DNA of 9,049 nucleotides. Origin: Oscillospiraceae bacterium. Its GTDB lineage: Bacteria > Bacillota > Clostridia > Oscillospirales > Oscillospiraceae. The notes beneath the pieces were generated by a model. That model was not told the DNA's origin and ran no database searches. It saw only the letters and a list, made by a program, of their open reading frames with translations. Positions within the stretch are counted from its first letter, which is position 1; the number at the start of each line of letters is the position of its first letter. Shown here one piece after another: positions 1 to 7,488 of this stretch. The stretch is from assembly GCA_031260745.1 (NCBI GenBank), contig JAISKY010000120.1:1-9049 (forward strand), written 5' to 3'. The position numbers and the translations under genes were made by a program.

Positions 1-849
1 TGGGTTGACGAGCCTGTTGACTCGTCTAAGTTTGAGGTCGCGTCGGGACACGAGAATACCGCGCTCGTACAAATTGAGGATTTGACGCTGACCGCGCCGA
101 ATGTGGCGTTCGGAGCGTATCGAATCCCGGAATTTATGAAAAGCTCCATTGGCAAAGACGAATCGGTGGAATTGTCCATGCCGCGGGATAAACTTGACGC
201 TATAAGCTCGCAAACTTCGGTAAGCGGCGGCACAATCTACATCGGCGCGTCTGCGTCAAGTCCTAATGTCGGCGACGCGCGGATTACATACGCTCAGAGA
301 AAAGGCGGCGAAATAAGCCTGATTGCCGTAGTTAAGGGCGATACGTTTACGGAGTTCACGTCCTCCAACGGTGGCGGATTCTGGCTTGTCGCAAACGGAG
401 TATCCACATCGGAGGCTATGCTGGAAAGCGCGGAAAAGGGCAACTCGGTTATGACGTGGATTCTTCGCGCGATCGGAATGATACTGGTTATTATCGGTAT
501 CGGACTGATATTCGCTCCGCTGGGAACTATCGCCAAAGTGGTGCCGTTCATCGGAAACATTGTAGGCGCGGGAACCGGACTAATAGCGTTCCTGTTGGGC
601 TTCGCGTGGTCGTTCATAGTAGCCGCCATCGCGTGGGTACGGTACAGACCACTGCTTGGCATAGCGCTGTTAGCCGCCGCTGCGGTACTGATTGTACTGC
701 TGTCCGTACGCGGGAGCAGACGCAAAAAACGCTTAGCCTCCGCCTCACCGCTTCGGCAAACCGTAGGACAGCGGTTCTGTCCAAACTGCGGAGCGGCTCA
801 GAACCCGAACACAAAATTTTGCGCCAACTGCGGCGCGGAGATTAACTGA
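1..849 (+). CDS. TMEM43-family membrane protein with C-terminal zinc ribbon (5' end cut off by the window)
   Basis: The reading frame is open from the first base, so this is the last 282 residues of a longer protein. A TTG at 82 is an internal Leu codon, not a credible start. Residues 1-149 of the visible part form the non-cytosolic domain, with a run near 85-93 (GDARITYAQ) like the end of the TMEM43 soluble region. Three hydrophobic segments follow at about 153-174, 187-213 and 217-236, including the VPFIGNIVGAGTGL and YRPLLGIALL stretches that are typical of TMEM43 (PF07787). A basic patch (RGSRRKKR) after the last helix predicts a cytosolic C terminus. That tail ends in a zinc ribbon with Cys 260, 263, 274 and 277 (CPNC...CANC). 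TMEM43 is known in eukaryotes as the nuclear-envelope protein LUMA, while its bacterial role is not established. The zinc ribbon is an addition to the usual family architecture. The next gene starts 31 bases downstream, so co-transcription is likely. Confidence 0.87.
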   Translation, partial: WVDEPVDSSKFEVASGHENTALVQIEDLTLTAPNVAFGAYRIPEFMKSSIGKDESVELSMPRDKLDAISSQTSVSGGTIYIGASASSPNVGDARITYAQRKGGEISLIAVVKGDTFTEFTSSNGGGFWLVANGVSTSEAMLESAEKGNSVMTWILRAIGMILVIIGIGLIFAPLGTIAKVVPFIGNIVGAGTGLIAFLLGFAWSFIVAAIAWVRYRPLLGIALLAAAAVLIVLLSVRGSRRKKRLASASPLRQTVGQRFCPNCGAAQNPNTKFCANCGAEIN

Positions 850-880
850 AAAGAGCCTAACGGCAAAGGAGATTACTATT

Positions 881-3055
881 ATGAAACGAATAACAGCAAT
901 CGCAATTATGCTGGCGCTTATGTTCACGCTGGTCGGGTGCGGAGACGAAACGAACCGTACAATCTGGAATACGAACCCCTCTGTTGTCATAGGCGGAACG
1001 CCCTTAACCACCGCCGCGCCAGAGCATATATCTACTTATGACGGACCTCCGGGTACTTGGGCTGTCTACTGGTATCTCTGCGGCAGCGATTTGGAGAGCG
1101 GCAGTAAGAGCGACCGTCCGGAAGCCGGAGGAGCCGCTACCTCCGACCTAAGTGAGATGCTGAAGGTCGCTCTGCCGGATAATGTTACCGTCATTATCGA
1201 AACGGGCGGCGCGAAGGAGTGGAAAAACGACTTTATTAAGCCGGACGTGATTGGACGTTACTTATACAGCGGCAATGTCCTGACGGAGTTGGAAAGTCAA
1301 CCCTCGGCAAATATGGGCGACCCGCAGACGCTAGCCGATTTCCTTCGCTTTTGCAACGAGAATTATCCCGCGGAGCATCAGGCGGTCATTTTCTGGGACC
1401 ACGGCGGCGGTAGTTTGCTCGGTGTGGCAATGGACGAACTGTATGACGGCAATCTGCTTTCGCTGCCGGAAATGCGTCAGGCTTTTCAGGACGTACCCGC
1501 GGTTTCCGGTATGTATGAGATGGTAGGATTCGACGCGTGCCTTATGGCTACCGTTGAGGTAGCTGAAATGCTAAGCGATTCCACGCGCTATCTGGTGGCC
1601 TCCGAGGAATCTGAACCCGGTTTCGGCTGGGATTACACGGGGCTGTTTACCGCGTTGGGAGCCGACACCACTATGGACGGCGCGGAGCTTGGCAAAGCCA
1701 TCTGCGACAGCTATTACGCAACCTGCGAACAGTACAACTTCACCGAGAACATCACGCTATCCGTAACCGACCTAAGTCGTTTCGCGCCGTTGCTGGCCGC
1801 GTACCGCGCCGTGGGCGACGAGGCTCTGCTTAAAGCATACGAGCAAAAACTGACGTTTTACAGCGCGTTCGAGGGCGCGGCATACGCGGCCGAGAGCTAC
1901 GGAGTAGGCCGCAACGGCGTCAGCGACTACGATATGGTTGACCTCGGACACCTGATGCGTAACACCGCGTCATTACTGGACGGAGAAGAAGCCGTACTGT
2001 CCGCGCTTGCCGACTGCGTAGTCTACAATGTCAAAGGTTCCTTACGCGGTGAGGCAAGCGGTCTGGCGTGTTACTTCATTTACAGCGGCGACGTCAAGGC
2101 GCTGGATATTTTCTCGGAACTGGGCGTAAGCGAGGGATTCCGTTATCTGTACGAATATCCGCTGAAAGGCGAACTTTCACAGCAGGGCGCGGACTATATC
2201 AACGCGTTATCAGTCGAGCCTGTGCCGCTGGAGGCGTTCCCCAACTCCGGGCTGGAACAACTGAACGGTTATCCGGTACGCGGCGAGAAAGGCGCGATGG
2301 GTTTCCTGATGACTTTGGACGCCGAACTCCAAAACAACATCGCGAATATCACTTCCGAGCGCTACTACGTTTTAGCTGAAAACACCGAGGGTCTAAGCTA
2401 TGACAACGCCAAAGGCGCGGTTAGCCTTGGTTATGAGTTTCACTTTGCTCAGGAAGTGGACGCTCAGGGCAATATGACCTTACGCGACGGGTTCAAGGGC
2501 TATTGGTATTCTCTGGGCGGCGCGTTGATTAGCGTCTATTCCGATGAAACGCCGCAACTGAACGAAGATAAGGTCACGCGTACTTTGCGCGTACCAGTTT
2601 TGCTGAACGGAGAACCCTTTACGTTACTGGTTGAAAACACCATTCTTTTGGAAAATGCCGATAGCGAGGGATTAGTCACGAATCCGGAGGACATCACCTT
2701 TAATATTTACGGCGCGCGTAAAGACAGCGACGCGACTACGGGACTGCCGAGCAAAGAACTGCGCCAACTTGAAGAAGGTGACGTAATCGAGCCGCTTTTT
2801 GAGGTGTTCTATTCCGACGGGAATGTCGATTTCGCCGATGTTGCCGACCTGAAATTCGGCGCGGAGCAAACGCGGTCGTTCCAATCCATTGTTTGGAGCG
2901 AGGATATTAAGATAGAGCATAAATACCTCGGCGACGGGCTGTACTTCTCCAAGTATCGTATGACAGACCTCGCCGGACAACCGCACTACTCGCAGAGCGG
3001 TTGGTACGTTGTGCAGGACGGCGAAGTATATTCGTACGGACCGATTAATAAGTAA
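881..3055 (+). CDS. Clostripain-family (C11) cysteine protease, surface lipoprotein
   Basis: The 724-residue protein starts at ATG 881, ten bases after an AAAGGAG site (865-871). Residues 1-20 are a lipoprotein signal ending in the lipobox LVGC, so Cys20 should be lipidated and the enzyme anchored outside the membrane. A short spacer leads to a peptidase C11 domain (PF03415) from about residue 60 to 440. His174 in WDHGGG and Cys220 in GFDACLMA are the catalytic pair. Their 46-residue separation equals that of the His133/Cys179 pair in the studied family member PmC11. Asp218, two residues before the Cys, matches the residue that gives clostripain its preference for Arg/Lys at P1, so cleavage after basic residues is expected. 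Residues of about 450-724 are a beta-rich region I cannot assign. It may bind substrate or wall material. The reading frame is complete, with no missing key residue. The substrate is unknown; surface or neighbouring envelope proteins are possible. Confidence 0.93.
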   Translation: MKRITAIAIMLALMFTLVGCGDETNRTIWNTNPSVVIGGTPLTTAAPEHISTYDGPPGTWAVYWYLCGSDLESGSKSDRPEAGGAATSDLSEMLKVALPDNVTVIIETGGAKEWKNDFIKPDVIGRYLYSGNVLTELESQPSANMGDPQTLADFLRFCNENYPAEHQAVIFWDHGGGSLLGVAMDELYDGNLLSLPEMRQAFQDVPAVSGMYEMVGFDACLMATVEVAEMLSDSTRYLVASEESEPGFGWDYTGLFTALGADTTMDGAELGKAICDSYYATCEQYNFTENITLSVTDLSRFAPLLAAYRAVGDEALLKAYEQKLTFYSAFEGAAYAAESYGVGRNGVSDYDMVDLGHLMRNTASLLDGEEAVLSALADCVVYNVKGSLRGEASGLACYFIYSGDVKALDIFSELGVSEGFRYLYEYPLKGELSQQGADYINALSVEPVPLEAFPNSGLEQLNGYPVRGEKGAMGFLMTLDAELQNNIANITSERYYVLAENTEGLSYDNAKGAVSLGYEFHFAQEVDAQGNMTLRDGFKGYWYSLGGALISVYSDETPQLNEDKVTRTLRVPVLLNGEPFTLLVENTILLENADSEGLVTNPEDITFNIYGARKDSDATTGLPSKELRQLEEGDVIEPLFEVFYSDGNVDFADVADLKFGAEQTRSFQSIVWSEDIKIEHKYLGDGLYFSKYRMTDLAGQPHYSQSGWYVVQDGEVYSYGPINK

Positions 3056-3088
3056 AATTCAGAATTTTGAAGAAAGGAGATAAACGAT

Positions 3089-3547
3089 ATGGAAAATATC
3101 AACCTAGTCGCGGTCATTATCGTTTTCGTGGTTATCTCACTCGTGTATAGCCTCTCGCGGTATTATCTGCGGCGTGGGCGTATGCGCTCGAAAGGCGTGC
3201 CGGCTAAGGCTGTCGTAACTAGCGTGAGCTTGGATACGCGCCTCAGGGTCAGTATGAGCACTTCCGATTATATGACGGCTCCGCGCAAGCAGTACCTACA
3301 TCAACTGTCCTATTCGGTGAACGGCCGGGCGTATACCGGCTCGTATGTCAGCTACACCGCCAGGAACGTCGGCGATGAGATAGACGTATTCTGCGACCCG
3401 GACAATCCAAACGATATGATGCTCGCGCAAAACCCCGGCTCCGGTGCGAAAAAGGGCGCGTCGGTTGTCATAGTCGTCGCCGCGTTGGTCGTCATCGTCA
3501 TCGTGTTCGTCGTCGTCGCGGCCGCGTTCGTCCGGTTCGGGAAATGA
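3089..3547 (+). CDS. Small two-helix membrane protein, DUF3592-like
   Basis: The 152-residue protein starts at ATG 3089, nine bases after AAAGGAG (3073-3079) and 33 bases after the protease gene. A helix at residues 4-22 is followed by a strongly basic stretch (RYYLRRGRMRSK), which places the central domain in the cytosol. Residues of about 34-117 resemble DUF3592 (PF12158): beta strands around SYSVNGRAYTGSYVSY, then the ending VGDEIDVFCDPDNPNDMML, which matches the family's usual GD-V-VYYDPxNP tail. A second, Val/Ile-rich helix covers about 125-147. The family has no well-defined biochemical function, and I assign none. The last helix is encoded by a GTC-rich, repeat-like stretch near 3464-3525. 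The family call rests on the pattern of the central domain and is moderately secure. Confidence 0.75.
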   Translation: MENINLVAVIIVFVVISLVYSLSRYYLRRGRMRSKGVPAKAVVTSVSLDTRLRVSMSTSDYMTAPRKQYLHQLSYSVNGRAYTGSYVSYTARNVGDEIDVFCDPDNPNDMMLAQNPGSGAKKGASVVIVVAALVVIVIVFVVVAAAFVRFGK

Positions 3548-3702
3548 CCCGAGCGGGGGAACAAGTTGAAGTAGATTTCAGCTATATGCCTGTGCCTGCC
3601 ACCGCTTGTCCTCTCGGAATAAGCGGAACCGAAACCCACGCCACTCCCTGCAACCCAAACGCAAAAAAATATTAAAAAAAAAAGAATTCGGAGGAAAATA
3701 CA
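3548..3702 (+). other. 155-base gap with a hairpin and an A-rich tract
   Basis: This is the longest gap in the first 8 kb. It holds a hairpin at 3602-3626: CCGCTT pairs with AAGCGG, and inside it TCC pairs with GGA around a TCTC loop, with one G-U pair and one bulge. No T-run follows it on the + strand, so it is not a standard intrinsic terminator; processing or mRNA stability are alternatives. At 3662-3683 there is an almost unbroken A tract just before the GGAGG site of the next gene. Such tracts can act as bent DNA, as an UP element or as an unstructured translation enhancer. I could not find a convincing -35/-10 pair. A 43-codon frame that starts in an ATGA overlap at 3544 also crosses the gap, but it looks accidental. 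Confidence 0.45.
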
Positions 3703-5391
3703 ATGAAATACTGCGCTAATTGCGGAACACCACTAGAGGACGGCGCGCGCTTCTGCGCTAATTGCGGAGCGACCGTCGAGCAGACGGCGCCCGTTCAACC
3801 TGTCGCGGCTCAACCTACGCCGCCGCAACCTGCGGCTCAACCGCAAACGGTATGGCAGCAGCCGCAGCAACAGCAGACAAACGCTCCGGCTCAAGTTAAG
3901 AAAAAAAGGAAAATACCTGTTGTTTTGTTCGTTATTCTCGGACTTATCATGGTCGGAGCCGCCGCCGCGCTTATTGTCGTGTTTGTCGTACTTCCGAACG
4001 CTCTGAAAACCGCGGCGGCGTTGGAATATTACGAAATCGTCGACGATAAAGTTCCGTCAATCAAACTCGCGCTCGGCGAGGAACGTAAGGTCGTGAGCGC
4101 CGCGTCCTCGGTCAGCAACGGCGTGCATACTAAGACGTTCGTCTACGAAACCGACGGCAATCAAGGCGTGGAACTCGCGGAATACGCGGCGTATTTGAAA
4201 GAAAAAGAAGGTTTTGAGTTTATCACAAGTTTCGATTTCTCTACCGCCACCGGAACGAACATTCAGCTCGCGCGAAACTCCGTGAAAGACGGTTATATGG
4301 TCGTCGTTCAGCTCGACTGGACAAAAACGGGTTACACGATTTCGCTGATGTGGGGCGAGGGCGAGGTAACTCCCGTCGCGGCTGTTCCGTCCTCGCCGTC
4401 CGCTACTCCCGTTTCCGTTCCCGACCCGTCGCCGACCGTCAGCGCGGACATTGAAACTAACTTAGACGCTCTGCCCCTTTTGGTCGCGAAAGATACGTAT
4501 GTACTTAACGACAATACCGTCACGTCAATTACGGCGGCGTTGGGGGTAACTCGTGAGCTTATCGGCGCTGGCGGCGGTTCGGGCGACAATGTTGACCCGT
4601 ACACGTCCTGCACATATAGCGTTCCGGGTACGAACCAAGGCTCGGAATTACATTCCTACGCCGACTATTTGCAGGACAATGAAGGTTTCACTTTCGTGAC
4701 CGACTGGAATTTCACTCTTCTGGTAAACAGCGGCATACAACTCGCGAAAAACGCGGTTCAACCGGGCTATATTCTGCTGATAGAATTTGAATGGGACACA
4801 AACGGATATACCATAACGCTATCGCATTTCGAGGGTACGATTACGTCTAACGACGAACCCGATTTTGACCCCTCCGCCGGCGGACTTCCGCCGATGTTGC
4901 AGACGCTAACGACGGGAACGTATACGTTAGGCTTTACAATGTCGATTGACGGTATTGAAGTTACCGGCTACAACTCGCAACAAGGCGACGTGTACGGCAC
5001 GATTATGAAGTTCACTCTCGGTGATATGACATTTACCTCGCGTACCGTAACCCGCGACGGATATACCTACGACATCGACGTGGAAAATGAAACTATGACA
5101 AAACGGAGGTCAACAGCGTCTGACCTCGAAGCGCTTGACACCAACTATGATGATTTCGCAATCCTAAGTCAGGGCACCGGTAACATCAACGGCGAATCGC
5201 TACCGTACGTTGAGTATGGCTCAAACAGCGGCAACTCCTACGGTAAATATTACCTGAAAGACGGTGATGTATTCGCGATTGAGATACCCGACGATGACGC
5301 GCCAAGCGTAATGCTGATTACGGGTTACTCGAACCAACCTCTGCCTGAATTGTTTGAGATTCCGACCGGATTCACGGTCACGGAATCCTAA
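3703..5391 (+). CDS. Zinc-ribbon single-pass membrane protein with duplicated extracellular domain
   Basis: The 562-residue protein starts at ATG 3703, with GGAGG eight bases upstream (3690-3694). Residues 1-25 are a zinc ribbon with Cys 4, 7, 18 and 21. A Pro/Gln/Ala-rich linker (about 27-65) leads to KKKRK at 66-70 and one helix at about 72-95. The basic flank predicts an N-in, C-out arrangement, so the ribbon is cytosolic and the rest extracellular. The outer part holds two diverged copies of one domain, at about 113-225 and 266-382. They share NQGxEL..YA.YL...EGF.F, IQLA.N.V..GY and GYTI.L, and are joined by a Ser/Pro linker. Residues of about 390-562 form a different, beta-rich domain with several Tyr-Gly turns. 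I do not recognise the outer domains. The layout suits a membrane sensor or adaptor, but no enzyme motif is visible. Both neighbours are on the same strand, and no terminator follows within the 81 bases to the next gene. Confidence 0.85.
   Translation: MKYCANCGTPLEDGARFCANCGATVEQTAPVQPVAAQPTPPQPAAQPQTVWQQPQQQQTNAPAQVKKKRKIPVVLFVILGLIMVGAAAALIVVFVVLPNALKTAAALEYYEIVDDKVPSIKLALGEERKVVSAASSVSNGVHTKTFVYETDGNQGVELAEYAAYLKEKEGFEFITSFDFSTATGTNIQLARNSVKDGYMVVVQLDWTKTGYTISLMWGEGEVTPVAAVPSSPSATPVSVPDPSPTVSADIETNLDALPLLVAKDTYVLNDNTVTSITAALGVTRELIGAGGGSGDNVDPYTSCTYSVPGTNQGSELHSYADYLQDNEGFTFVTDWNFTLLVNSGIQLAKNAVQPGYILLIEFEWDTNGYTITLSHFEGTITSNDEPDFDPSAGGLPPMLQTLTTGTYTLGFTMSIDGIEVTGYNSQQGDVYGTIMKFTLGDMTFTSRTVTRDGYTYDIDVENETMTKRRSTASDLEALDTNYDDFAILSQGTGNINGESLPYVEYGSNSGNSYGKYYLKDGDVFAIEIPDDDAPSVMLITGYSNQPLPELFEIPTGFTVTES
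4039..4848 (+). repeat. Coding region for a tandem domain duplication
   Basis: Bases 4039-4377 and 4498-4848 encode two versions of the same roughly 115-residue domain inside the zinc-ribbon membrane protein. Matching landmarks occur in the same order in both copies: NQG, EL, YA.YL, EGF, IQLA, GY and GYTI. The DNA copies have diverged far more than the protein landmarks, so the duplication is old and not a recent slippage product. The intervening 120 bases encode a Ser/Pro-rich linker. Confidence 0.8.
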
Positions 5392-5459
5392 AAAGTAAAA
5401 CGAAAGCCGGTGCGACGAAATGACAACAAAAACCGCCCGTGTTCGGCAGACAAAAGAGA

Positions 5460-5472
5460 AACGGAGACGCCT
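5460..5472 (+). promoter_or_regulatory. Ribosome binding site that decides the start at 5473
   Basis: AACGGAGA lies upstream of ATG 5473, with GGAG at 5463-5466 and a six-base spacer. The alternative in-frame start, GTG 5410, has no good purine-rich site at the right distance. It would add 21 polar, low-complexity residues before the first conserved-looking sequence. The ATG is therefore preferred. Confidence 0.65.
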
Positions 5473-5805
5473 ATGTTAAAATCAATAACCCGGCAATATA
5501 AAGACCTGTCCGAGCGGGACAAATTCGCGTTCGCGTTCTACTGCGACCGCTGCGGCAAGGAGTGGCGTAGCGACGCTTACGAGTTTAACCTAGCCGGATT
5601 CGAGCCTCCGCTTGACGAGAAGATACGCTCAATGCTCTGGAATCAGCAGCACGAGGAAGCCTACGAACGCGCTAACCGCGAGGCAAGCTCGGTATTCAAC
5701 CGCTGTCCGCGCTGCGGTTGTCGTATTTGCGACGACTGCCTGTACATTTCGTCGCTAGACGAGGATTGTCAGTGCGGTAGCGCGGAAGAAACACAAACAA
5801 TTTAG
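5473..5805 (+). CDS. Small cytosolic cysteine-rich protein with two probable zinc sites
   Basis: The protein is 110 residues from ATG 5473; a GTG at 5410 would give 131. There is no signal peptide or membrane helix. Nine cysteines are arranged as C24-x2-C27, then a charged, mostly helical stretch at about 47-75, then C78-x2-C81-x-C83, C86-x2-C89 and C99-x-C101. The simplest reading is one zinc held by C24/C27 with C78/C81 and a second by C86/C89 with C99/C101, a rubredoxin-like or treble-clef-like arrangement. I do not recognise the family. The ribbons differ from the short tags on neighbouring proteins because the CxxC pairs are far apart and enclose a helix. The stop codon TAG overlaps the AGGAGG site of the SLH gene, so translation of the two is probably coupled. 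An adaptor or nucleic-acid role is possible but not shown. Confidence 0.75.
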   Translation: MLKSITRQYKDLSERDKFAFAFYCDRCGKEWRSDAYEFNLAGFEPPLDEKIRSMLWNQQHEEAYERANREASSVFNRCPRCGCRICDDCLYISSLDEDCQCGSAEETQTI

Positions 5806-5818
5806 GAGGAAATGAAAA

Positions 5819-7372
5819 ATGAAAGCTAATCAAACGAAACTTGCGGCGCTATTGCTTGCGCTGATTACGATTCTCAATTTAGCCGCTGTCACGGCAATGG
5901 CGGCTCCGCCGTCTTTGGACGCTCAAACGAATTTAGCGGTAAAAGTCCGGACAGAGCGAGACGGCTACCAATCCGTTGTGAATATGGCGTCGGGCAATCC
6001 CGCTTGGGCGAACGCGTCCGAATGGGCGGTTCCGGAGCTTGAAAAAGCCTACAATGCCGCGCTGATACCCCGAACGCTGCTTGGCGCGGATATGACGAAA
6101 TATGTAACGCGAGCGGAGTTTGCGGCGCTTGCCGTACAGCTTTATGAGAACTTGACTGGCAAAGAGGCTCTGCCCGCGCCATCGGATACTTTCAGCGACA
6201 CAAGTCTTGATTTCGTCCTTAAAGCATATCTGCTGGGAATCGTCAACGGAGTCGGGGACGGCAAGTTCAACCCGTACGGCAACGCGACGCGGGAACAGAT
6301 TGCGGCGATGCTGGGCAGGACAGTCGAGAAAGCCGCGGGAATTTCAACGGCGCTGGACAGCGGCGGTTACGGAACGCCTGATTTCCCCGACAAAAGTGAA
6401 GTTTCCGCCTACGCGCAAACCTATATGAACTATATGCTAAGTTACCGGTTTATTCTGGGCGTTGACGGTAAGATTTTGCCAAAAGGGATATGCACTCGCG
6501 AACAGGCGATAATTATGGCATACAGGGTATTTGAGCATTTCAGCGGAAATATAAACGGCGGTTCGACCGTGTCGCCGGGAAGTCCGTATATTACGGAGTT
6601 TGAGCCTGCGGAAACCGACCAGGAAAAATGGCTGTTTATGTTCTACTACGATATTCCGGCGGAGGCGCAGAAAATCCTCGACAACTCCGAGCCGGGCGAC
6701 CTTACGCTGTGGCTCGACTGGAGAATCGACGGCGGAAAATGGGCGTCGGAGAGCGACTACAAAACCAACGGCGACATTTTCCCCTACTTCACGACCGACA
6801 TAGACGGATATTACGTCACCGGGTACGTCGGCAAGGACAAAGACCCCAATTTGTGGGAAAAAACCTATGAATTTCGTATGCGGTTCGTCTATTACCCGCC
6901 GAAAGGCGGCGAGATTACCGCGCCATACTCCAATATCGTGAAAGCCGGAGGTCGGAGCGCTAACGCCAGGACCGACTCGTACGCCGGACTGTGGCACGGA
7001 AGCCCAGTTTTAGGCTCGGGCTGGGCGGAGCGGCTGCTGCTCGAGGAAAACGGCATATTCTATTGGGCGGAAAGCCAATACGACGAAACCTCACGTACGA
7101 GGTTCAAGACCGGAGCGTGGTCAATCGAGGGCAACACGCTGACGCTGAGCGTTACGGATTACCTCTACCGCGACAATGGCAAAGTCACCTGGGAAATACT
7201 GCACCGAGTGCCGAAAATCGAAACGTACTCGCTCGACGGTTTGTGGTACGATGCCGAGACCTACAAAAATACCGCTCTGATTGGCGGCGAGCAATTCTGG
7301 CTGTACAGCGGAGCGCAGGATTTCAAGGACATCAAGGACGACTACGATGCGATGTGGAAACTCGCGGAGTAA
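5819..7372 (+). CDS. Secreted S-layer homology (SLH) domain protein
   Basis: The 517-residue protein starts at ATG 5819, nine bases after AGGAGG (5804-5809). A signal peptide at residues 1-28 ends in Ala-Met-Ala, a signal peptidase I type site. Three SLH repeats (PF00395) follow at about 66-111, 125-168 and 188-238. Each has the signature Thr-Arg-Glu near its end (TRAEF 97-101, TREQI 157-161, and CTREQ near 223-227), and the second has the classic GVGDGKFNP turn. Three tandem SLH repeats usually bind pyruvylated secondary wall polymers and anchor the protein to the cell wall. After a Gly/Ser spacer, residues of about 256-375 form a beta-rich region with many aromatic residues. Residues 386-517 form another region beginning YAGLWHGS, which could be a lipocalin-like barrel. 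Neither is assigned to a family. The likely role is a wall-attached binding or structural protein, with no catalytic motif visible. Confidence 0.9.
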   Translation: MKANQTKLAALLLALITILNLAAVTAMAAPPSLDAQTNLAVKVRTERDGYQSVVNMASGNPAWANASEWAVPELEKAYNAALIPRTLLGADMTKYVTRAEFAALAVQLYENLTGKEALPAPSDTFSDTSLDFVLKAYLLGIVNGVGDGKFNPYGNATREQIAAMLGRTVEKAAGISTALDSGGYGTPDFPDKSEVSAYAQTYMNYMLSYRFILGVDGKILPKGICTREQAIIMAYRVFEHFSGNINGGSTVSPGSPYITEFEPAETDQEKWLFMFYYDIPAEAQKILDNSEPGDLTLWLDWRIDGGKWASESDYKTNGDIFPYFTTDIDGYYVTGYVGKDKDPNLWEKTYEFRMRFVYYPPKGGEITAPYSNIVKAGGRSANARTDSYAGLWHGSPVLGSGWAERLLLEENGIFYWAESQYDETSRTRFKTGAWSIEGNTLTLSVTDYLYRDNGKVTWEILHRVPKIETYSLDGLWYDAETYKNTALIGGEQFWLYSGAQDFKDIKDDYDAMWKLAE

Positions 7373-7406
7373 CACAAACTTTGGAGGGAACAAAATTAAA
7401 ACCAAA

Positions 7407-7422
7407 AAAGGAGAATAAAAGA
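7407..7422 (+). promoter_or_regulatory. Ribosome binding site fixing the AIM24 start at 7423
   Basis: AAAGGAG (7407-7413) lies nine bases before ATG 7423. The same frame is open back to 6991, but that extension overlaps the SLH coding region by almost 400 bases and shows no protein-like composition. The zinc ribbon begins straight after ATG 7423, as in the parallel locus at 8454. A second Shine-Dalgarno-like GGAGG at 7383-7387 has no ATG at a useful distance. Confidence 0.85.
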
Positions 7423-7488
7423 ATGGCATTTTGTACTAATTGCGGAACTCAAATCGCCGACGGCGCGAGGTTCTGCGTATCCTGCGGA
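7410..7488 (+). repeat. Direct repeat copy 1: zinc-ribbon gene start
   Basis: The stretch from GGAG through the first 22 codons of the AIM24 gene recurs at 8441-8519. The GGAG-to-ATG distance is the same in both copies (13 bases). By eye about 56 of 66 coding bases agree, including exact ATGGCATTTTGT and TGCGGAACTCAAATCG blocks. This points to duplication or exchange of the ribbon-coding module together with its ribosome binding site, not just protein-level convergence. Confidence 0.75.

Noticed and set aside
294..725. Leftward frame opposite the TMEM43 membrane segments
   Set aside because: Its composition is that of an antisense shadow, it has no ribosome binding site or domain, and the + strand frame matches a known family.
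3566..3588. TTGAAG and TATATG as a promoter for the gene at 3703
   Set aside because: The spacing is about 11 bases, too short for a sigma-A promoter.
3544..3675. 43-codon frame starting in an ATGA overlap with the DUF3592-like gene
   Set aside because: It has no own ribosome binding site, no recognisable features, and ends in the A-rich tract. The overlap alone is weak evidence.
5410..5472. GTG start adding 21 residues to the small zinc protein
   Set aside because: There is no ribosome binding site at a useful distance and the added residues are polar and featureless; ATG 5473 has GGAG six bases upstream.
7383..7418. GGAGG followed by a possible ATT-start leader peptide before the AIM24 gene
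   Set aside because: ATT starts are very rare and the frame is only seven codons. It is more likely part of an A-rich spacer with a chance purine run.
6991..7422. In-frame upstream extension of the AIM24 gene by 144 codons
   Set aside because: It overlaps the SLH coding region, has an Arg-rich shadow-frame composition, and the ribbon begins right after ATG 7423, which has a strong ribosome binding site.
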